Shown: positions 26,850-36,534 of the stretch, one piece after another | Numbering within the stretch: the first letter of the stretch is position 1 | Layout: the number at the start of each line of letters is the position of its first letter | Made by a program: the position numbers and the translations under genes | Source: Candidatus Lachnoclostridium stercoravium | Lineage (GTDB): Bacteria; Bacillota; Clostridia; Lachnospirales; Lachnospiraceae | NCBI GenBank assembly: GCA_019118365.1 | Contig: DWZA01000020.1 | Location: 1 to 64,000, forward strand | Reading direction: 5' to 3' | Length of the DNA: 64,000 bases | Notes under the pieces: model-generated | The model's database searches: none | The model's input: the letters and a program-made list of their open reading frames with translations, nothing else | What the model was told of the DNA's origin: nothing

Positions 26850-27911
26850 ATGAGCAGGGAAAAAGAATGGATCGACCGGCTGGAAGAGGAAAAGGAGCTG
26901 AAGCAGGAAGAATGGGAAGCCCTGTTCCAATACTGGCTGGATCATGAAGACAAAGAGCTTCTGTCCTATGTCTGCGAAAAAGGAAAGCGTGTAAAAGAGG
27001 AAACCTTTGGAAACAAGGTCTATATCCGGGGGCTGATCGAATTTACAAGCTACTGTAAAAACGACTGTTATTACTGTGGATTGAGAAAAAGCAACAAAGA
27101 GGCGGAAAGGTATCGCCTGGATGAGGAAACGATCCTGGATTGCTGCGAAAAAGGCTATGAGCTGGGATTCCGGACTTTTGTCCTTCAGGGCGGAGAAGAT
27201 TTCTTTTTTACAGCAGACCGGATCGGGGAGCTGGTTCGGAAGATCAAAGGAAAATTTCCAGACTGCGCCGTGACCCTGTCAGAGGGGGAGCGGGATTTTG
27301 ACACCTATAAAGCGTGGTTTGACGCGGGGGCGGACCGGTATCTTCTGCGGCATGAGACTGCCGACGAGGCCCATTACCGGCTGCTCCATCCAGACTCGTT
27401 AAGCTTGGAAAACAGAAAGGAATGCCTGCGGAACTTGAAAAAGATCGGATACCAGACCGGCTGCGGGATTATGGTAGGATCTCCTGGGCAGACCGCCCGC
27501 TGTCTGGCCGAGGACATGGTCTTTATGAAGGAACTGCACCCGGAAATGGTGGGGCTGGGGCCGTTTATCCCCCAGCACGCTACGCCGTTTGCAGACCAGA
27601 AGCCGGGAACGCTGGAAGAAACTCTTTTTATCCTGGCGCTGGTGCGCCTGATGCTTCCCAAAGTCCTTCTTCCGGCCACCACCGCCCTTGGGACGATCCA
27701 TCCGGAAGGCAGGGAGCTGGGGATATTAAGCGGGGCAAACGTAGTCATGCCCAACCTTTCCCCGTCAGACGTAAGGAAAAAATACCTTCTTTACGATAAT
27801 AAGATCGCTACCGGCGCCGAAGCGGCGGAGGCTCTGGATTCCCTCAGAGAGCGGATGAAAGCCATCGGCTGCGAGATCGCCGTAGACCGGGGAGATTCCC
27901 CGGAATTATAA
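26850..27911 (+). CDS. hydE: [FeFe]-hydrogenase H-cluster radical SAM maturase HydE
   Basis: 353 residues. The radical SAM cluster motif is C69-x3-C73-x2-C76 (CKNDCYYC), followed by the VLQGGED and SEGERDFDTYKAWFDAGADRYLLRHE segments typical of HydE. Works with HydG and HydF to build the dithiomethylamine-bridged diiron subcluster of [FeFe]-hydrogenase. ATG 26850 is used because AAGGTGG lies 6 nt before it; an in-frame GTG at 26844 overlaps the regulator stop. hydG follows after 73 nt. Confidence 0.95.
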   Translation: MSREKEWIDRLEEEKELKQEEWEALFQYWLDHEDKELLSYVCEKGKRVKEETFGNKVYIRGLIEFTSYCKNDCYYCGLRKSNKEAERYRLDEETILDCCEKGYELGFRTFVLQGGEDFFFTADRIGELVRKIKGKFPDCAVTLSEGERDFDTYKAWFDAGADRYLLRHETADEAHYRLLHPDSLSLENRKECLRNLKKIGYQTGCGIMVGSPGQTARCLAEDMVFMKELHPEMVGLGPFIPQHATPFADQKPGTLEETLFILALVRLMLPKVLLPATTALGTIHPEGRELGILSGANVVMPNLSPSDVRKKYLLYDNKIATGAEAAEALDSLRERMKAIGCEIAVDRGDSPEL

Positions 27912-27984
27912 AAAACAAAGCTGAAAGGAAAGGCAGCGCCGGTAAAGGAACGCTGTCCTGACCCCATGAAGAAAGGAGAACGTT

Positions 27985-29409
27985 ATGTACAAGTACGACC
28001 CATCATCATCAAAGGCAGAGGAATTTATCAACCACGAGGAGATCCTGGAGACTCTGGCCTACGCAGACGCCAACAAGGACAATATCGCTCTGATCGACGA
28101 GATCATTGAAAAGGCAAAGCTGAGAAAAGGGCTGACCCACAGGGAGGCGTCCGTGCTCCTTGCCTGTTCCGATGAAGAAAAGAACCAGGAGATCTACGCC
28201 CTTGCAGAGCAGATCAAAAAAGATTTTTACGGCAACCGGATCGTTATGTTCGCGCCGCTGTATCTGTCCAATTATTGCATAAACGGCTGCGTTTACTGCC
28301 CGTATCATCTGAAGAACAAGCATATCGCAAGGAAAAAGCTGACGCAGGAAGAGATACGCAGGGAAGTTATCGCCCTCCAGGACATGGGCCACAAACGCCT
28401 GGCTCTGGAGACGGGAGAGGATCCGGTAAACAACCCGATCGAGTATGTGCTGGAAAGCATCGATACGATTTACGGGATCAAACATAAAAACGGCGCCATC
28501 CGCCGGGTAAATGTGAACATCGCGGCTACGACCGTGGAAAATTATAAGAAATTAAAGGACGCGGGGATCGGCACGTACATCCTGTTCCAGGAGACGTACC
28601 ACAAGGAAAGCTACGAAAAGCTTCATCCTACGGGACCAAAGCACGACTACGCTTACCACACAGAGGCTATGGACCGGGCGCAGTTAGGCGGCATCGACGA
28701 CGTGGGTCTGGGAGTCCTTTTCGGCCTGGAAATGTACCGCTACGAATTTGCGGGACTGCTTATGCACGCGGAACATCTGGAGGCAGTATTCGGCGTAGGA
28801 CCTCATACTATCAGCGTTCCCAGGATCAAACACGCAGACGATATCGATCCGGATGCTTTTGACAACGGCATTGACGACGATATTTTCGCCAAACTGGTAG
28901 CCTGCATCCGGATCGCGGTTCCCTACACAGGCATGATCATTTCTACAAGGGAGAGCAAAAAGTGCAGGGAGCGGGTGCTCCATCTGGGTATCTCCCAGAT
29001 CAGCGGCGGTTCCAGGACCAGCGTGGGCGGTTATGCGGAGCCTGAGCCGGAAGAAGAAAATTCCGCGCAGTTTGACGTAAGCGACAACCGTACCCTGGAC
29101 GAGGTGGTGCGGTGGCTGATGGAACTGGGGTATATCCCAAGCTTCTGTACCGCCTGCTACCGGGAAGGCAGGACCGGGGACCGGTTCATGAGCCTGTGCA
29201 AGAGCGGGCAGATCCAGAACTGCTGCCATCCGAACGCCCTGATGACGCTGAAGGAATACCTGCTGGACTACGCTTCGCCGGCTACCAGAGCCATCGGAGA
29301 TGAACTGATCGTAAAAGAACTGCAGAATATCCCGAAAGAGCATGTGCGGGAGATCGTTGTAAAGAACCTTGCCGAGATTGAAAAAGGAAACAGGGATTTC
29401 CGTTTCTAG
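27985..29409 (+). CDS. hydG: [FeFe]-hydrogenase H-cluster radical SAM maturase HydG
   Basis: 474 residues. Splits tyrosine to give CO and cyanide ligands for the H-cluster. The radical SAM motif C98-x3-C102-x2-C105 (CINGCVYC) is followed by LALETGEDP, and the C-terminal second cluster site is CTACYREGRTGDRFM with a further CKSGQIQNCCHPNA stretch. The ThiH-like barrel parts ILFQETYHKESYEKLHP and SGGSRTSVGGY are intact. AGGAG lies before the ATG. hydF follows after 21 nt. Confidence 0.96.
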   Translation: MYKYDPSSSKAEEFINHEEILETLAYADANKDNIALIDEIIEKAKLRKGLTHREASVLLACSDEEKNQEIYALAEQIKKDFYGNRIVMFAPLYLSNYCINGCVYCPYHLKNKHIARKKLTQEEIRREVIALQDMGHKRLALETGEDPVNNPIEYVLESIDTIYGIKHKNGAIRRVNVNIAATTVENYKKLKDAGIGTYILFQETYHKESYEKLHPTGPKHDYAYHTEAMDRAQLGGIDDVGLGVLFGLEMYRYEFAGLLMHAEHLEAVFGVGPHTISVPRIKHADDIDPDAFDNGIDDDIFAKLVACIRIAVPYTGMIISTRESKKCRERVLHLGISQISGGSRTSVGGYAEPEPEEENSAQFDVSDNRTLDEVVRWLMELGYIPSFCTACYREGRTGDRFMSLCKSGQIQNCCHPNALMTLKEYLLDYASPATRAIGDELIVKELQNIPKEHVREIVVKNLAEIEKGNRDFRF

Positions 29410-29430
29410 GCGGGCAGACAGGAGGCTTTT

Positions 29431-30624
29431 ATGGGAATGAACCAGACGCCGTCGGGAGAACGGCTCCATATCGGATTTTTCGGCAAAAGAAACGCGGGAA
29501 AATCCAGCATCGTAAATAAAGTGACCGGACAGGATCTGGCTATCGTGTCCGAGGTAAAGGGGACGACTACGGATCCGGTATATAAGTCTATGGAACTGCT
29601 GCCCTTAGGCCCGGTGGTGATTATCGATACCCCAGGGCTGGACGACGAAGGGGAACTGGGCCTTTTACGAGTGGGAAAGACCAGGCAGGTGATCAATAAG
29701 ACGGATATCGCGGTGGTAGTCGCGGACGGAAGAGAAGGAGCCGGGAAGGAAGAAAACGACCTGATTGAGATCCTGAAAAAGAAAAAGATCCCGTATATCC
29801 TTGTATACAATAAAAAAGATCTTTGCCCATCAGGCGAAACGACAAAAAAGGACGGAGAGAATATCCTGTGGGTCAGCGCGGCTACAGGAGAAGGGATCTA
29901 TGAGCTGAAGGAAGCCATCGGACGGCTGAGGCCGGACGACAATGACGGCAGAAGGCTTTTGGCTGATCTGATCCAGCCTTCCGATACGGTGGTGCTGGTA
30001 GTTCCCATTGACAAGGCGGCTCCCAAAGGACGGCTGATCCTTCCACAGCAGCAGGCGATCCGGGATATCCTGGACAGAGGAGCAGTTTCTGTCGTCTGTC
30101 AGACAGAGGAGCTGAAAAATGTCCTCTCTATGCTGAAGACTCCGCCCAGGCTTGTGGTGACAGACAGCCAGGTCTTTAAAAAAGTGGACGAGATCACGCC
30201 GCCGGAGATCGCCATGACTTCATTTTCTGTTTTGTTCGCCAGATATAAAGGCAACCTCTGGCAGGCGGCTGAAGGGGCGAAGGCCCTGGAAAATATCCAG
30301 GACGGGGACAAGATCCTCGTTTCCGAAGGCTGCACCCACCACCGCCAGTGCGGAGATATCGGAACCTGCAAGCTTCCGGCAATGATACGGAAGTACACGG
30401 GAAAAGAGCCGGAATTTGTATTTACCTCTGGAACAGAATTTCCGGAAGACCTGTCCGGTTTTGCTATGGTGATCCACTGCGGCGGCTGCATGCTGACAGA
30501 ACGGGAGATGAAATACCGCCTGGCAACCGCGGCGGACCAGAATATCCCGATGACCAATTACGGGATCATTATCGCTTATATGAACGGAATCCTGGAAAGG
30601 AGTCTGAAGCCGCTGACCCAGTAA
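29431..30624 (+). CDS. hydF: [FeFe]-hydrogenase maturation GTPase HydF
   Basis: 397 residues. Scaffold protein on which the diiron subcluster is assembled before transfer to HydA. GTPase motifs: P-loop GKRNAGKS at 18-25, DTPG at 66-69, NKKD at 127-130. The C-terminal cluster-binding part has C301, H303, H304 and C307 (CTHHRQC) and C350 and C353 (HCGGC). Start ATG 29431 has AGGAGG upstream. No hydA structural gene is in this window, so maturation genes are separated from the enzyme. Confidence 0.96.
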   Translation: MGMNQTPSGERLHIGFFGKRNAGKSSIVNKVTGQDLAIVSEVKGTTTDPVYKSMELLPLGPVVIIDTPGLDDEGELGLLRVGKTRQVINKTDIAVVVADGREGAGKEENDLIEILKKKKIPYILVYNKKDLCPSGETTKKDGENILWVSAATGEGIYELKEAIGRLRPDDNDGRRLLADLIQPSDTVVLVVPIDKAAPKGRLILPQQQAIRDILDRGAVSVVCQTEELKNVLSMLKTPPRLVVTDSQVFKKVDEITPPEIAMTSFSVLFARYKGNLWQAAEGAKALENIQDGDKILVSEGCTHHRQCGDIGTCKLPAMIRKYTGKEPEFVFTSGTEFPEDLSGFAMVIHCGGCMLTEREMKYRLATAADQNIPMTNYGIIIAYMNGILERSLKPLTQ

Positions 30625-30698
30625 GAGATTTTTGGGCGCGTGAATGACATGGCCGAAGGGTCGCGAATATCCTAATAAAAAAGGGCAAAGGGATTTTC

Positions 30699-31589
30699 GT
30701 GAAACAGGCTAGGAAGATCATCCGCTGCGAGGCTGCCTGGAAAATGGGCTACACCGGAAGAAATGTGGGCGTAGCCGTGCTGGATACGGGAATCTTTCCT
30801 CACAGGGATTTTGGCGATAGAATCACTGCGTTTGCAGATTTTGTGCAAAAGAGGCATATGCCATACGATGACAACGGACACGGGACACATATCTCAGGGA
30901 TCATCGGCGGCAATGGCTGCGACAGCGAAGGAAATTACTGCGGAGTTGCTCCGGGATGCAGGATCATAGCGGTGAAGGTCCTGGATTCACGGGGCAACGG
31001 CTATGCATCCAGCGTGCTTTCCGGGCTCCGCTGGATCCGGAACAATAAAGAAAGATATGGTATACGGATCGTCAATATTTCCGTCGGTTCGTATACAAAA
31101 AAATGGATGGGTGAAAATTCAGCCCTCGTAAAAGGAGTAAACGCGGCCTGGGACGACGGCCTGACCGTGGTAGTCGCGGCGGGAAACAACGGTCCGGGGA
31201 GCATGACCATCACTACTCCTGGGATCAGCAGAAAGGTGATCACCGTAGGCTGTTCCGACGATTATAAGGAGATCGACGTGATGGGAAGCCGGATGGTGGA
31301 TTACTCCGGAAGGGGTCCTACTGGTTCCTGCGTGCTGAAACCGGACATCGTGGCGCCAGGCTCGTCGGTCATAAGCTGTTCCAACCGTCCGGGCCGGTAT
31401 CAGACGAAAAGCGGGACTTCCATGTCCACGCCCTTAGTCTCCGGCGCCCTGGCTCTGCTTCTGGAAAAATATCCAGATATAACAAACCGGGATATCAAGC
31501 TGCTGCTAAGAGAGCGGGCCGTGGATATGGGACTTCCCCATACCCAGCAGGGATGGGGGCTTTTGGATGTGGAACGGCTGCTGCGGTAA
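30699..31589 (+). CDS. Subtilisin-like serine protease (S8), no signal peptide
   Basis: 296 residues with a complete catalytic triad: D29 in VAVLDTG, H61 in DDNGHGTH and S241 in GTSMSTP; the oxyanion asparagine is N163 in AAGNNG. There is no signal peptide and almost no propeptide (the domain begins near residue 15), so an intracellular protease like B. subtilis ISP is likely. The start is a GTG with AAAGGGA 5-6 nt upstream. It follows hydF by 74 nt on the same strand; whether it has any part in hydrogenase assembly is open. Confidence 0.9.
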   Translation: MKQARKIIRCEAAWKMGYTGRNVGVAVLDTGIFPHRDFGDRITAFADFVQKRHMPYDDNGHGTHISGIIGGNGCDSEGNYCGVAPGCRIIAVKVLDSRGNGYASSVLSGLRWIRNNKERYGIRIVNISVGSYTKKWMGENSALVKGVNAAWDDGLTVVVAAGNNGPGSMTITTPGISRKVITVGCSDDYKEIDVMGSRMVDYSGRGPTGSCVLKPDIVAPGSSVISCSNRPGRYQTKSGTSMSTPLVSGALALLLEKYPDITNRDIKLLLRERAVDMGLPHTQQGWGLLDVERLLR

Positions 31590-31682
31590 GGCTAGGGGGC
31601 TGGAAAATGGAAAAGCGGATACGGCAGGATCCCAGGAGGGGCAGAAGAAAATCAGAGACAGTTGAGACGACAGGAGGCTGAC

Positions 31683-32639
31683 ATGGAAAAAAATACGGAG
31701 AAGAAAAGAGGAATAACAGGGACGGCGCAGGTAGCCTTTCTGGCGATGATATGCTGCGTCCTGTGGGGAAGCGCCTTTCCCTGTGTGAAGATCGGATACG
31801 AGCTTTTTGCCGTGGCCGGAGACGACTCCGCTTCCCAGATCCTTTTTGCAGGGCTGCGGTTTACTCTGGCAGGCCTTCTTACCATCGCGATTGCCAGCCT
31901 CCTGAAGGGAAAGCCGGTGGCCCCGGCCAGGACGTCATGGGGGATGGTATTTACCCTGTGCGCGTTTCAGACCGTGATCCAGTACCTGTTTTTTTATATG
32001 GGCCTGGCTCACGCATCAGGAGTGAGATCGTCCATCATCACAGGATCCAATGTTTTCATTGCCATCCTTCTGGCCTGTTTTATTTTCCGGCAGGAAAAGA
32101 TGACAAGAGCAAAGCTTATAGGCTGTATCCTGGGATTTGCCGGCGTAGTCCTGGTAAACTGGGATCCCGGTTCCATGGGAGAAAGTATGAGATGGGACGG
32201 GGAAGGCTTCATCTTCCTCGCCGCCGTATCCTACGCCATGTCTTCCGTACTGATAAAAAAATATTCCCTCAGGGAGGATCCGATGGTCTTAAGCGGATAT
32301 CAGTTTTTTGCCGGCGGGATCATCATGGATATCTGCGGCCTGTTAATGGGCGGACATCTTCAGGCGGTCTCCCCGTACAGCCTGGCTATGCTCCTCTATC
32401 TGGGCTTTGTTTCTGCAGCGGCATATTCCCTGTGGGCGGTCCTTTTAAAATACAATCCCGTGTCAAAGGTTACCATTTTTGGATTTATGAATCCAGTCTG
32501 CGGCGTGCTGCTCTCCGCGCTTCTGCTGGGGGAACAGGAGCAGGCTTTCGGGATCAGGACCCTGTGCGCCCTGGCTTTTGTAAGCGCCGGGATATACATA
32601 ACCAATTCCGCCGCTTCATCGTCCGGCGTCCGTTCCTGA
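31683..32639 (+). CDS. DMT superfamily (EamA) transporter
   Basis: 318 residues, ten membrane helices in two EamA repeats; the start AFLAMICCVLWGSAFPCVKIGYE and the repeat boundary AVSYAMSSVLIKKYS are typical. ATG 31683 is chosen on the basis of AGGAGG 7 nt upstream; a frame start at 31662 has no ribosome site. Third DMT transporter in the window, not closely like the other two in residues seen. Substrate unknown. Confidence 0.87.
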   Translation: MEKNTEKKRGITGTAQVAFLAMICCVLWGSAFPCVKIGYELFAVAGDDSASQILFAGLRFTLAGLLTIAIASLLKGKPVAPARTSWGMVFTLCAFQTVIQYLFFYMGLAHASGVRSSIITGSNVFIAILLACFIFRQEKMTRAKLIGCILGFAGVVLVNWDPGSMGESMRWDGEGFIFLAAVSYAMSSVLIKKYSLREDPMVLSGYQFFAGGIIMDICGLLMGGHLQAVSPYSLAMLLYLGFVSAAAYSLWAVLLKYNPVSKVTIFGFMNPVCGVLLSALLLGEQEQAFGIRTLCALAFVSAGIYITNSAASSSGVRS

Positions 32640-32701
32640 AGGGCTGACCGGAACCCTCGGAATGGTCAGGTTCGCTCTGAACGATTACAGGCAGTTATAG
32701 A

Positions 32702-32730
32702 TTTACAAGGAGCAGCTCCGCTGATATAAT
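32702..32730 (+). promoter_or_regulatory. Upstream promoter of recA region with palindromic spacer
   Basis: TTTACA at 32702-32707 and TATAAT at 32725-32730, 17-nt spacer. The spacer contains GGAGCAGCTCC, a perfect 5-bp palindrome around one base, which could bind a regulator or form a hairpin. Confidence 0.55.
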
Positions 32731-32823
32731 GAACTTACCAGTTCCAAAGCGGCTGTCCGGATGCAAGAGTTTCCCGGACGGCGGTAGTGCATACAGAAAA
32801 ACGAACAGATTTTCGAAAACCTG

Positions 32824-32852
32824 TTGACAATTTCCGGCGTCTATATTATGAT
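32824..32852 (+). promoter_or_regulatory. recA promoter
   Basis: TTGACA at 32824-32829 and TATGAT at 32847-32852, 17-nt spacer, 33 nt before the start codon. Confidence 0.85.
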
Positions 32853-32859
32853 ACAGGAA

Positions 32860-32871
32860 GAACATCTGTTC
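32860..32871 (+). promoter_or_regulatory. LexA (SOS) operator of recA
   Basis: GAACATCTGTTC fits the Gram-positive SOS box GAAC-N4-GTTC exactly and sits at the expected transcription start, just downstream of the -10 box, where bound LexA would block recA. Confidence 0.85.
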
Positions 32872-32885
32872 ATCTGGAGGTTTAT

Positions 32886-33983
32886 ATGGATAATGAAGCG
32901 AAATTAAAGGCCCTTGAATCGGCCCTTACAAAGATCGAGAAAGATTATGGAAAAGGTTCTGTGATGAAGCTGGGAGAAGCCAGCCGGGATATGAACGTGG
33001 AGGTCGTTCCCACAGGTTCTCTCAGCCTGGATATCGCCCTGGGGCTGGGCGGCGTCCCGAAGGGAAGGATCGTGGAGATATATGGACCGGAGTCCAGCGG
33101 TAAGACTACGGTCGCCCTTCACATGGTAGCGGAAGTGCAGAAGAGAGGCGGCATTGCCGGTTTTATCGATGCCGAGCATGCGCTGGACCCGGTATATGCG
33201 AAGAACATAGGCGTAGACATTGACAATCTCTATATCTCCCAGCCGGATAACGGCGAGCAGGCGCTTGAGATCACAGAGACGATGGTCCGCTCCGGCGCGA
33301 TCGATATTATCATCGTAGACTCTGTGGCGGCTCTTGTTCCCAAGGCGGAGATCGAAGGAGATATGGGGGACTCCCACGTAGGCCTGCAGGCCCGCCTGAT
33401 GTCCCAGGCATTGAGGAAGCTTACGGCAGCTATCAGCAGGTCTAACTGTATCGTCATCTTTATCAACCAGCTCCGTGAAAAGGTGGGAGTCATGTTCGGC
33501 AATCCGGAGACGACCACAGGAGGAAGAGCGCTGAAGTTCTATGCTTCCGTCCGCATCGACGTACGCCGCAAGGAGACGCTTAAGCAGGGCGGCGAACTGG
33601 TTGGAAACCATGTTCTGGCAAAAGTTGTGAAGAATAAGATCGCCCCGCCTTTTAAAGAGGCAGAGTTTGATATCATGTTCGGTCAGGGCATATCCAGGGA
33701 AGGGGATATCCTGGATCTTGCCGCCAAGAACGATATCGTGGAAAAGAGCGGTGCCTGGTATGCGTACCAGGGAGCGAAGATCGGACAGGGCAGAGAGAAT
33801 GCCAAGCTCTATTTGAAAGAGCATCCGGATATGTGCCAGGAGATCGAGCAGAAAGTCCGTGAGAAATACGGCCTCCAGGGCTCTGATCCTCAGGGAGGCC
33901 AGGCTCCGGTGCAGATGAGCAGCGGAGCAGGCGTTTCAGCGCCGGACGGGAACAGATATGAGCAGGAGGAAGATCTGCAGTAA
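32886..33983 (+). CDS. recA: Recombinase RecA
   Basis: 365 residues. DNA strand exchange and SOS co-protease. Walker A is GPESSGKT at 67-74; the [15 protein letters not shown]alker B region, [13 protein letters not shown] loop and [26 protein letters not shown] block are intact, followed by a C-terminal acidic/Gln-rich tail. ATG 32886 has TGGAGG upstream; a frame from 32787 crosses the promoter and SOS box and is not used. recX lies 28 nt downstream, so both are SOS-induced together. Confidence 0.98.
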   Translation: MDNEAKLKALESALTKIEKDYGKGSVMKLGEASRDMNVEVVPTGSLSLDIALGLGGVPKGRIVEIYGPESSGKTTVALHMVAEVQKRGGIAGFIDAEHALDPVYAKNIGVDIDNLYISQPDNGEQALEITETMVRSGAIDIIIVDSVAALVPKAEIEGDMGDSHVGLQARLMSQALRKLTAAISRSNCIVIFINQLREKVGVMFGNPETTTGGRALKFYASVRIDVRRKETLKQGGELVGNHVLAKVVKNKIAPPFKEAEFDIMFGQGISREGDILDLAAKNDIVEKSGAWYAYQGAKIGQGRENAKLYLKEHPDMCQEIEQKVREKYGLQGSDPQGGQAPVQMSSGAGVSAPDGNRYEQEEDLQ

Positions 33984-34011
33984 GCGGGTCTTTCCATAAC
34001 GAGGTAATGGG

Positions 34012-34635
34012 ATGACAGTAGAGTCTATTACCCCTGTAGGAACGAGAAAGTGCAAAGTCCTGTTTGACGAGGGCTTTGCACTTGTTTTATACAGGGGAGA
34101 GGTGAAACGATACGGCATAGAAGAGAAGAAAGATCTTCCTTTGGAGACTTATGAAGAGATCGTGGAGAACGTGCTGTTTAAAAGGGCAAAAGAACGGGTC
34201 CTTCATCTTTTAAAAAGCATGGACCGCACGGAAGCAGAGCTGAGAAGAAAGCTGGCAGAGGGCGGATATCCGAAGGCAGCCCAGGACTTTGCCCTGGAAT
34301 ATGTGAAAAAGATGGGATATGTGGATGACGAAGCCTACGCCAGACGGTATGCGGAATGCTTTTCCGACAGAAAGAGCAGCCGCCAGATCGCCTGCGATCT
34401 TCAGAGAAAAGGCGTGGAAAGAGAGATCGTCGACGCCGTCATGGAAGAGACAGAGGTGGATGAGGACAAGCAGATCGAAAAGCTGCTGGAGAAAAGAGGA
34501 TATTTTAAGAAAAGGGAAGACGGCTGGGACAGCCCGGAAGCCGCTGCAAAAGAATATCAGAAAACCGCAGCTTTCCTGGCAAGGAAAGGATTTTCCTGGG
34601 ATGCGATCTGCCGGGTGATGGGATGCCGGGATTAA
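34012..34635 (+). CDS. recX: RecA regulatory protein RecX
   Basis: 207 residues, the RecX three-helix repeat type. Restrains RecA filament growth. An N-terminal strand-rich extension (about 1-45) precedes the first repeat LHLLKSMDRTEAELRRKLAEGGYP; the second repeat holds DDEAYARRYAECFSDRKSSRQIACDLQRKGV and the third ends in KGFSWDAICRVMG. Co-transcribed with recA. It is directly followed by a partial R1 copy 5 nt after the stop. Confidence 0.93.
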   Translation: MTVESITPVGTRKCKVLFDEGFALVLYRGEVKRYGIEEKKDLPLETYEEIVENVLFKRAKERVLHLLKSMDRTEAELRRKLAEGGYPKAAQDFALEYVKKMGYVDDEAYARRYAECFSDRKSSRQIACDLQRKGVEREIVDAVMEETEVDEDKQIEKLLEKRGYFKKREDGWDSPEAAAKEYQKTAAFLARKGFSWDAICRVMGCRD

Positions 34636-34639
34636 ATAA

Positions 34640-34693
34640 GCAAGCTTATAACGCTCTTTATCATATATCCTGGCGCACGGCTGAACTGTTATA
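34640..34693 (-). repeat. R1 half element, copy 5
   Basis: Reverse complement of about the first 55 nt of R1: GCAAGCTTATAACGCTCTTT, then ATCATATATCCTGG and GCACGGCTGAACTGTTATAA. As in copy 4, only the left half is present and it is in inverted orientation. Between recX and the rny promoter. Confidence 0.8.
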
Positions 34694-34733
34694 AACTCTT
34701 TGACGAAAAGTCTGCCAGAGGCTGGCAAGATAC

Positions 34734-34762
34734 TTGACAGTTTGCATAAAAAAGTTTAAAAT
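34734..34762 (+). promoter_or_regulatory. rny promoter
   Basis: TTGACA at 34734-34739 and TAAAAT at 34757-34762, 17-nt spacer, 50 nt before the GTG start. A GCCAG/CTGGC hairpin precedes it. Confidence 0.75.
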
Positions 34763-34811
34763 TAAAATGTTGTATTATCGTACAATGAAAACTAAATAAG
34801 GAGGTGCTCCT

Positions 34812-36356
34812 GTGTCATCAATTATAGCTGCATTGGTTACAATGGTTATCGTGATTCCTATTACCTGGGCGGCTGCGATCGCTTATCGCAAGAAGACTTA
34901 TGAGAACAAGATAGGCAGCGCGGAGGAAAAATCCAGGGAGATAATAGATGAAGCATTGAAAACTGCAGAGACGAAGAAGCGAGAAGCTCTCCTGGAGGCG
35001 AAGGAAGAGTCTTTAAAGACTAAGAATGAGCTGGAAAAGGAAACAAGGGAAAGAAGAGCAGAACTTCAGCGTTATGAACGACGTGTATTGAGCAAGGAAG
35101 AGAATTTGGACAAGAAGTCCGAAGCAATGGAAAGACGGGAAGCCAGTCTGGCAGTCCGGGAGGAAACCCTCTCTAAGAAAAATGCGGAAGTAGAAGCGTT
35201 GTATGAGAAAGGGATACAGGAACTGGAAAAAATATCAGGCCTTACCTCCGAACAAGCAAAAGAGTATCTTTTAAAATCTGTAGAAGACGATGTTAAGCAT
35301 GACACCGCAAAGTTAATCAAGGAACTGGAAAGCAAAGCAAAAGAAGAGGCTGACAAAAAAGCCAGGGATTATGTGGTCACCGCGATCCAGCGATGCGCCG
35401 CAGATCATGTTGCGGAGACAACAGTTTCCGTCGTCCAGCTTCCCAATGATGAGATGAAAGGTCGTATCATAGGAAGAGAAGGACGTAATATCCGTACACT
35501 GGAGACGATGACCGGTGTAGAGTTGATCATTGACGATACCCCAGAAGCAGTAGTATTGTCAGGTTTTGATCCAATTCGAAGAGAAGTCGCTAGAATTGCG
35601 CTAGAGCGTTTGATCGTGGACGGGCGTATCCATCCGGCCAGGATCGAAGAAATGGTAGAAAAAGCACAAAAAGAAGTTGAGGCGAACATGAGGGAAGAAG
35701 GAGAGGCGGCCACCCTTGAGGTAGGCGTCCACGGAATCCATCCGGAGTTAGTCAAACTTCTTGGCAAGATGAAATTCAGAACTAGTTATGGACAGAATGC
35801 CCTTAAGCATTCCATCGAAGTAGCACAGCTGTCAGGACTTCTGGCAGGGGAGATCGGTGTAGACGTCCGTATGGCCAAGCGTGCCGGTTTATTACATGAC
35901 ATTGGTAAATCCATCGACCACGAGATGGAAGGTTCTCATATTCAGCTGGGCGTTGAGCTGTGTAGAAAGTATAAAGAATCTGCAGTTGTCATCAACGCGG
36001 TAGAATCCCATCATGGCGATGTTGAACCGCAGAGTCTGATCGCCTGTATCGTACAGGCGGCTGATACGATCTCAGCCGCAAGACCAGGCGCGAGAAGAGA
36101 GACTCTGGAGACATATACAAACAGATTAAAACAATTAGAAGATATCACGAACTCCTTCAAGGGAGTTGACAAATCTTTTGCTATCCAGGCAGGAAGAGAA
36201 GTAAGGATCATGGTAGTTCCGGAACAGATTTCAGACGACGATATGGTTCTTCTGGCAAGGGAAGTCTCAAAGAAGATCGAGACAGAACTGGAATACCCAG
36301 GCCAGATCAAAGTCAATGTGATCCGGGAATCCAGAGTTACTGATTACGCAAAATAA
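34812..36356 (+). CDS. rny: Ribonuclease Y
   Basis: 514 residues, membrane-anchored endoribonuclease that starts mRNA decay. One N-terminal membrane helix (about 5-22), a long Lys/Glu coiled coil to about 200, a KH RNA-binding domain with [17 protein letters not shown] and an HD domain with the metal motif [12 protein letters not shown] near 360. The GTG start has AAGGAGG 7 nt upstream. It has its own promoter and a strong terminator. Placement after recA-recX is common in Firmicutes. Confidence 0.97.
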   Translation: MSSIIAALVTMVIVIPITWAAAIAYRKKTYENKIGSAEEKSREIIDEALKTAETKKREALLEAKEESLKTKNELEKETRERRAELQRYERRVLSKEENLDKKSEAMERREASLAVREETLSKKNAEVEALYEKGIQELEKISGLTSEQAKEYLLKSVEDDVKHDTAKLIKELESKAKEEADKKARDYVVTAIQRCAADHVAETTVSVVQLPNDEMKGRIIGREGRNIRTLETMTGVELIIDDTPEAVVLSGFDPIRREVARIALERLIVDGRIHPARIEEMVEKAQKEVEANMREEGEAATLEVGVHGIHPELVKLLGKMKFRTSYGQNALKHSIEVAQLSGLLAGEIGVDVRMAKRAGLLHDIGKSIDHEMEGSHIQLGVELCRKYKESAVVINAVESHHGDVEPQSLIACIVQAADTISAARPGARRETLETYTNRLKQLEDITNSFKGVDKSFAIQAGREVRIMVVPEQISDDDMVLLAREVSKKIETELEYPGQIKVNVIRESRVTDYAK

Positions 36357-36361
36357 GGCAG

Positions 36362-36410
36362 AAAGCCGCTGTGAAAGTATCTTAAAAGTACTGGAACAGC
36401 GGCTTTTTCT
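36362..36410 (+). terminator. rny terminator
   Basis: AAAGCCGCTGT pairs with ACAGCGGCTTT, followed by TTTCT; starts 6 nt after the stop codon. Confidence 0.9.
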
Positions 36411-36431
36411 ACTAAGCAGCAAGGCTTTTGA

Positions 36432-36508
36432 CCGAAAATTTAAGGATTCTTTTACATTTGCAGGAGCTTCTGACTCCGAAACCGTAAAGGAATCCTTAAA
36501 TTTTTCGG
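36432..36508. repeat. Long near-perfect inverted repeat, AT-rich
   Basis: CCGAAAATTTAAGGATTC (36432-36449) pairs with GAATCCTTAAATTTTTCGG (36490-36508) with a single extra T. The stem continues inward through TTTAC/GTAAA and contains a further GGAGC/GACTCC element. It has no T-run and stands between the rny terminator and the promoter of a surface-protein gene. Could be a small RNA, a protein-binding site or a relic element. Confidence 0.7.
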
Positions 36509-36534
36509 GAATATTTTACAAATTTGTCAAACCT

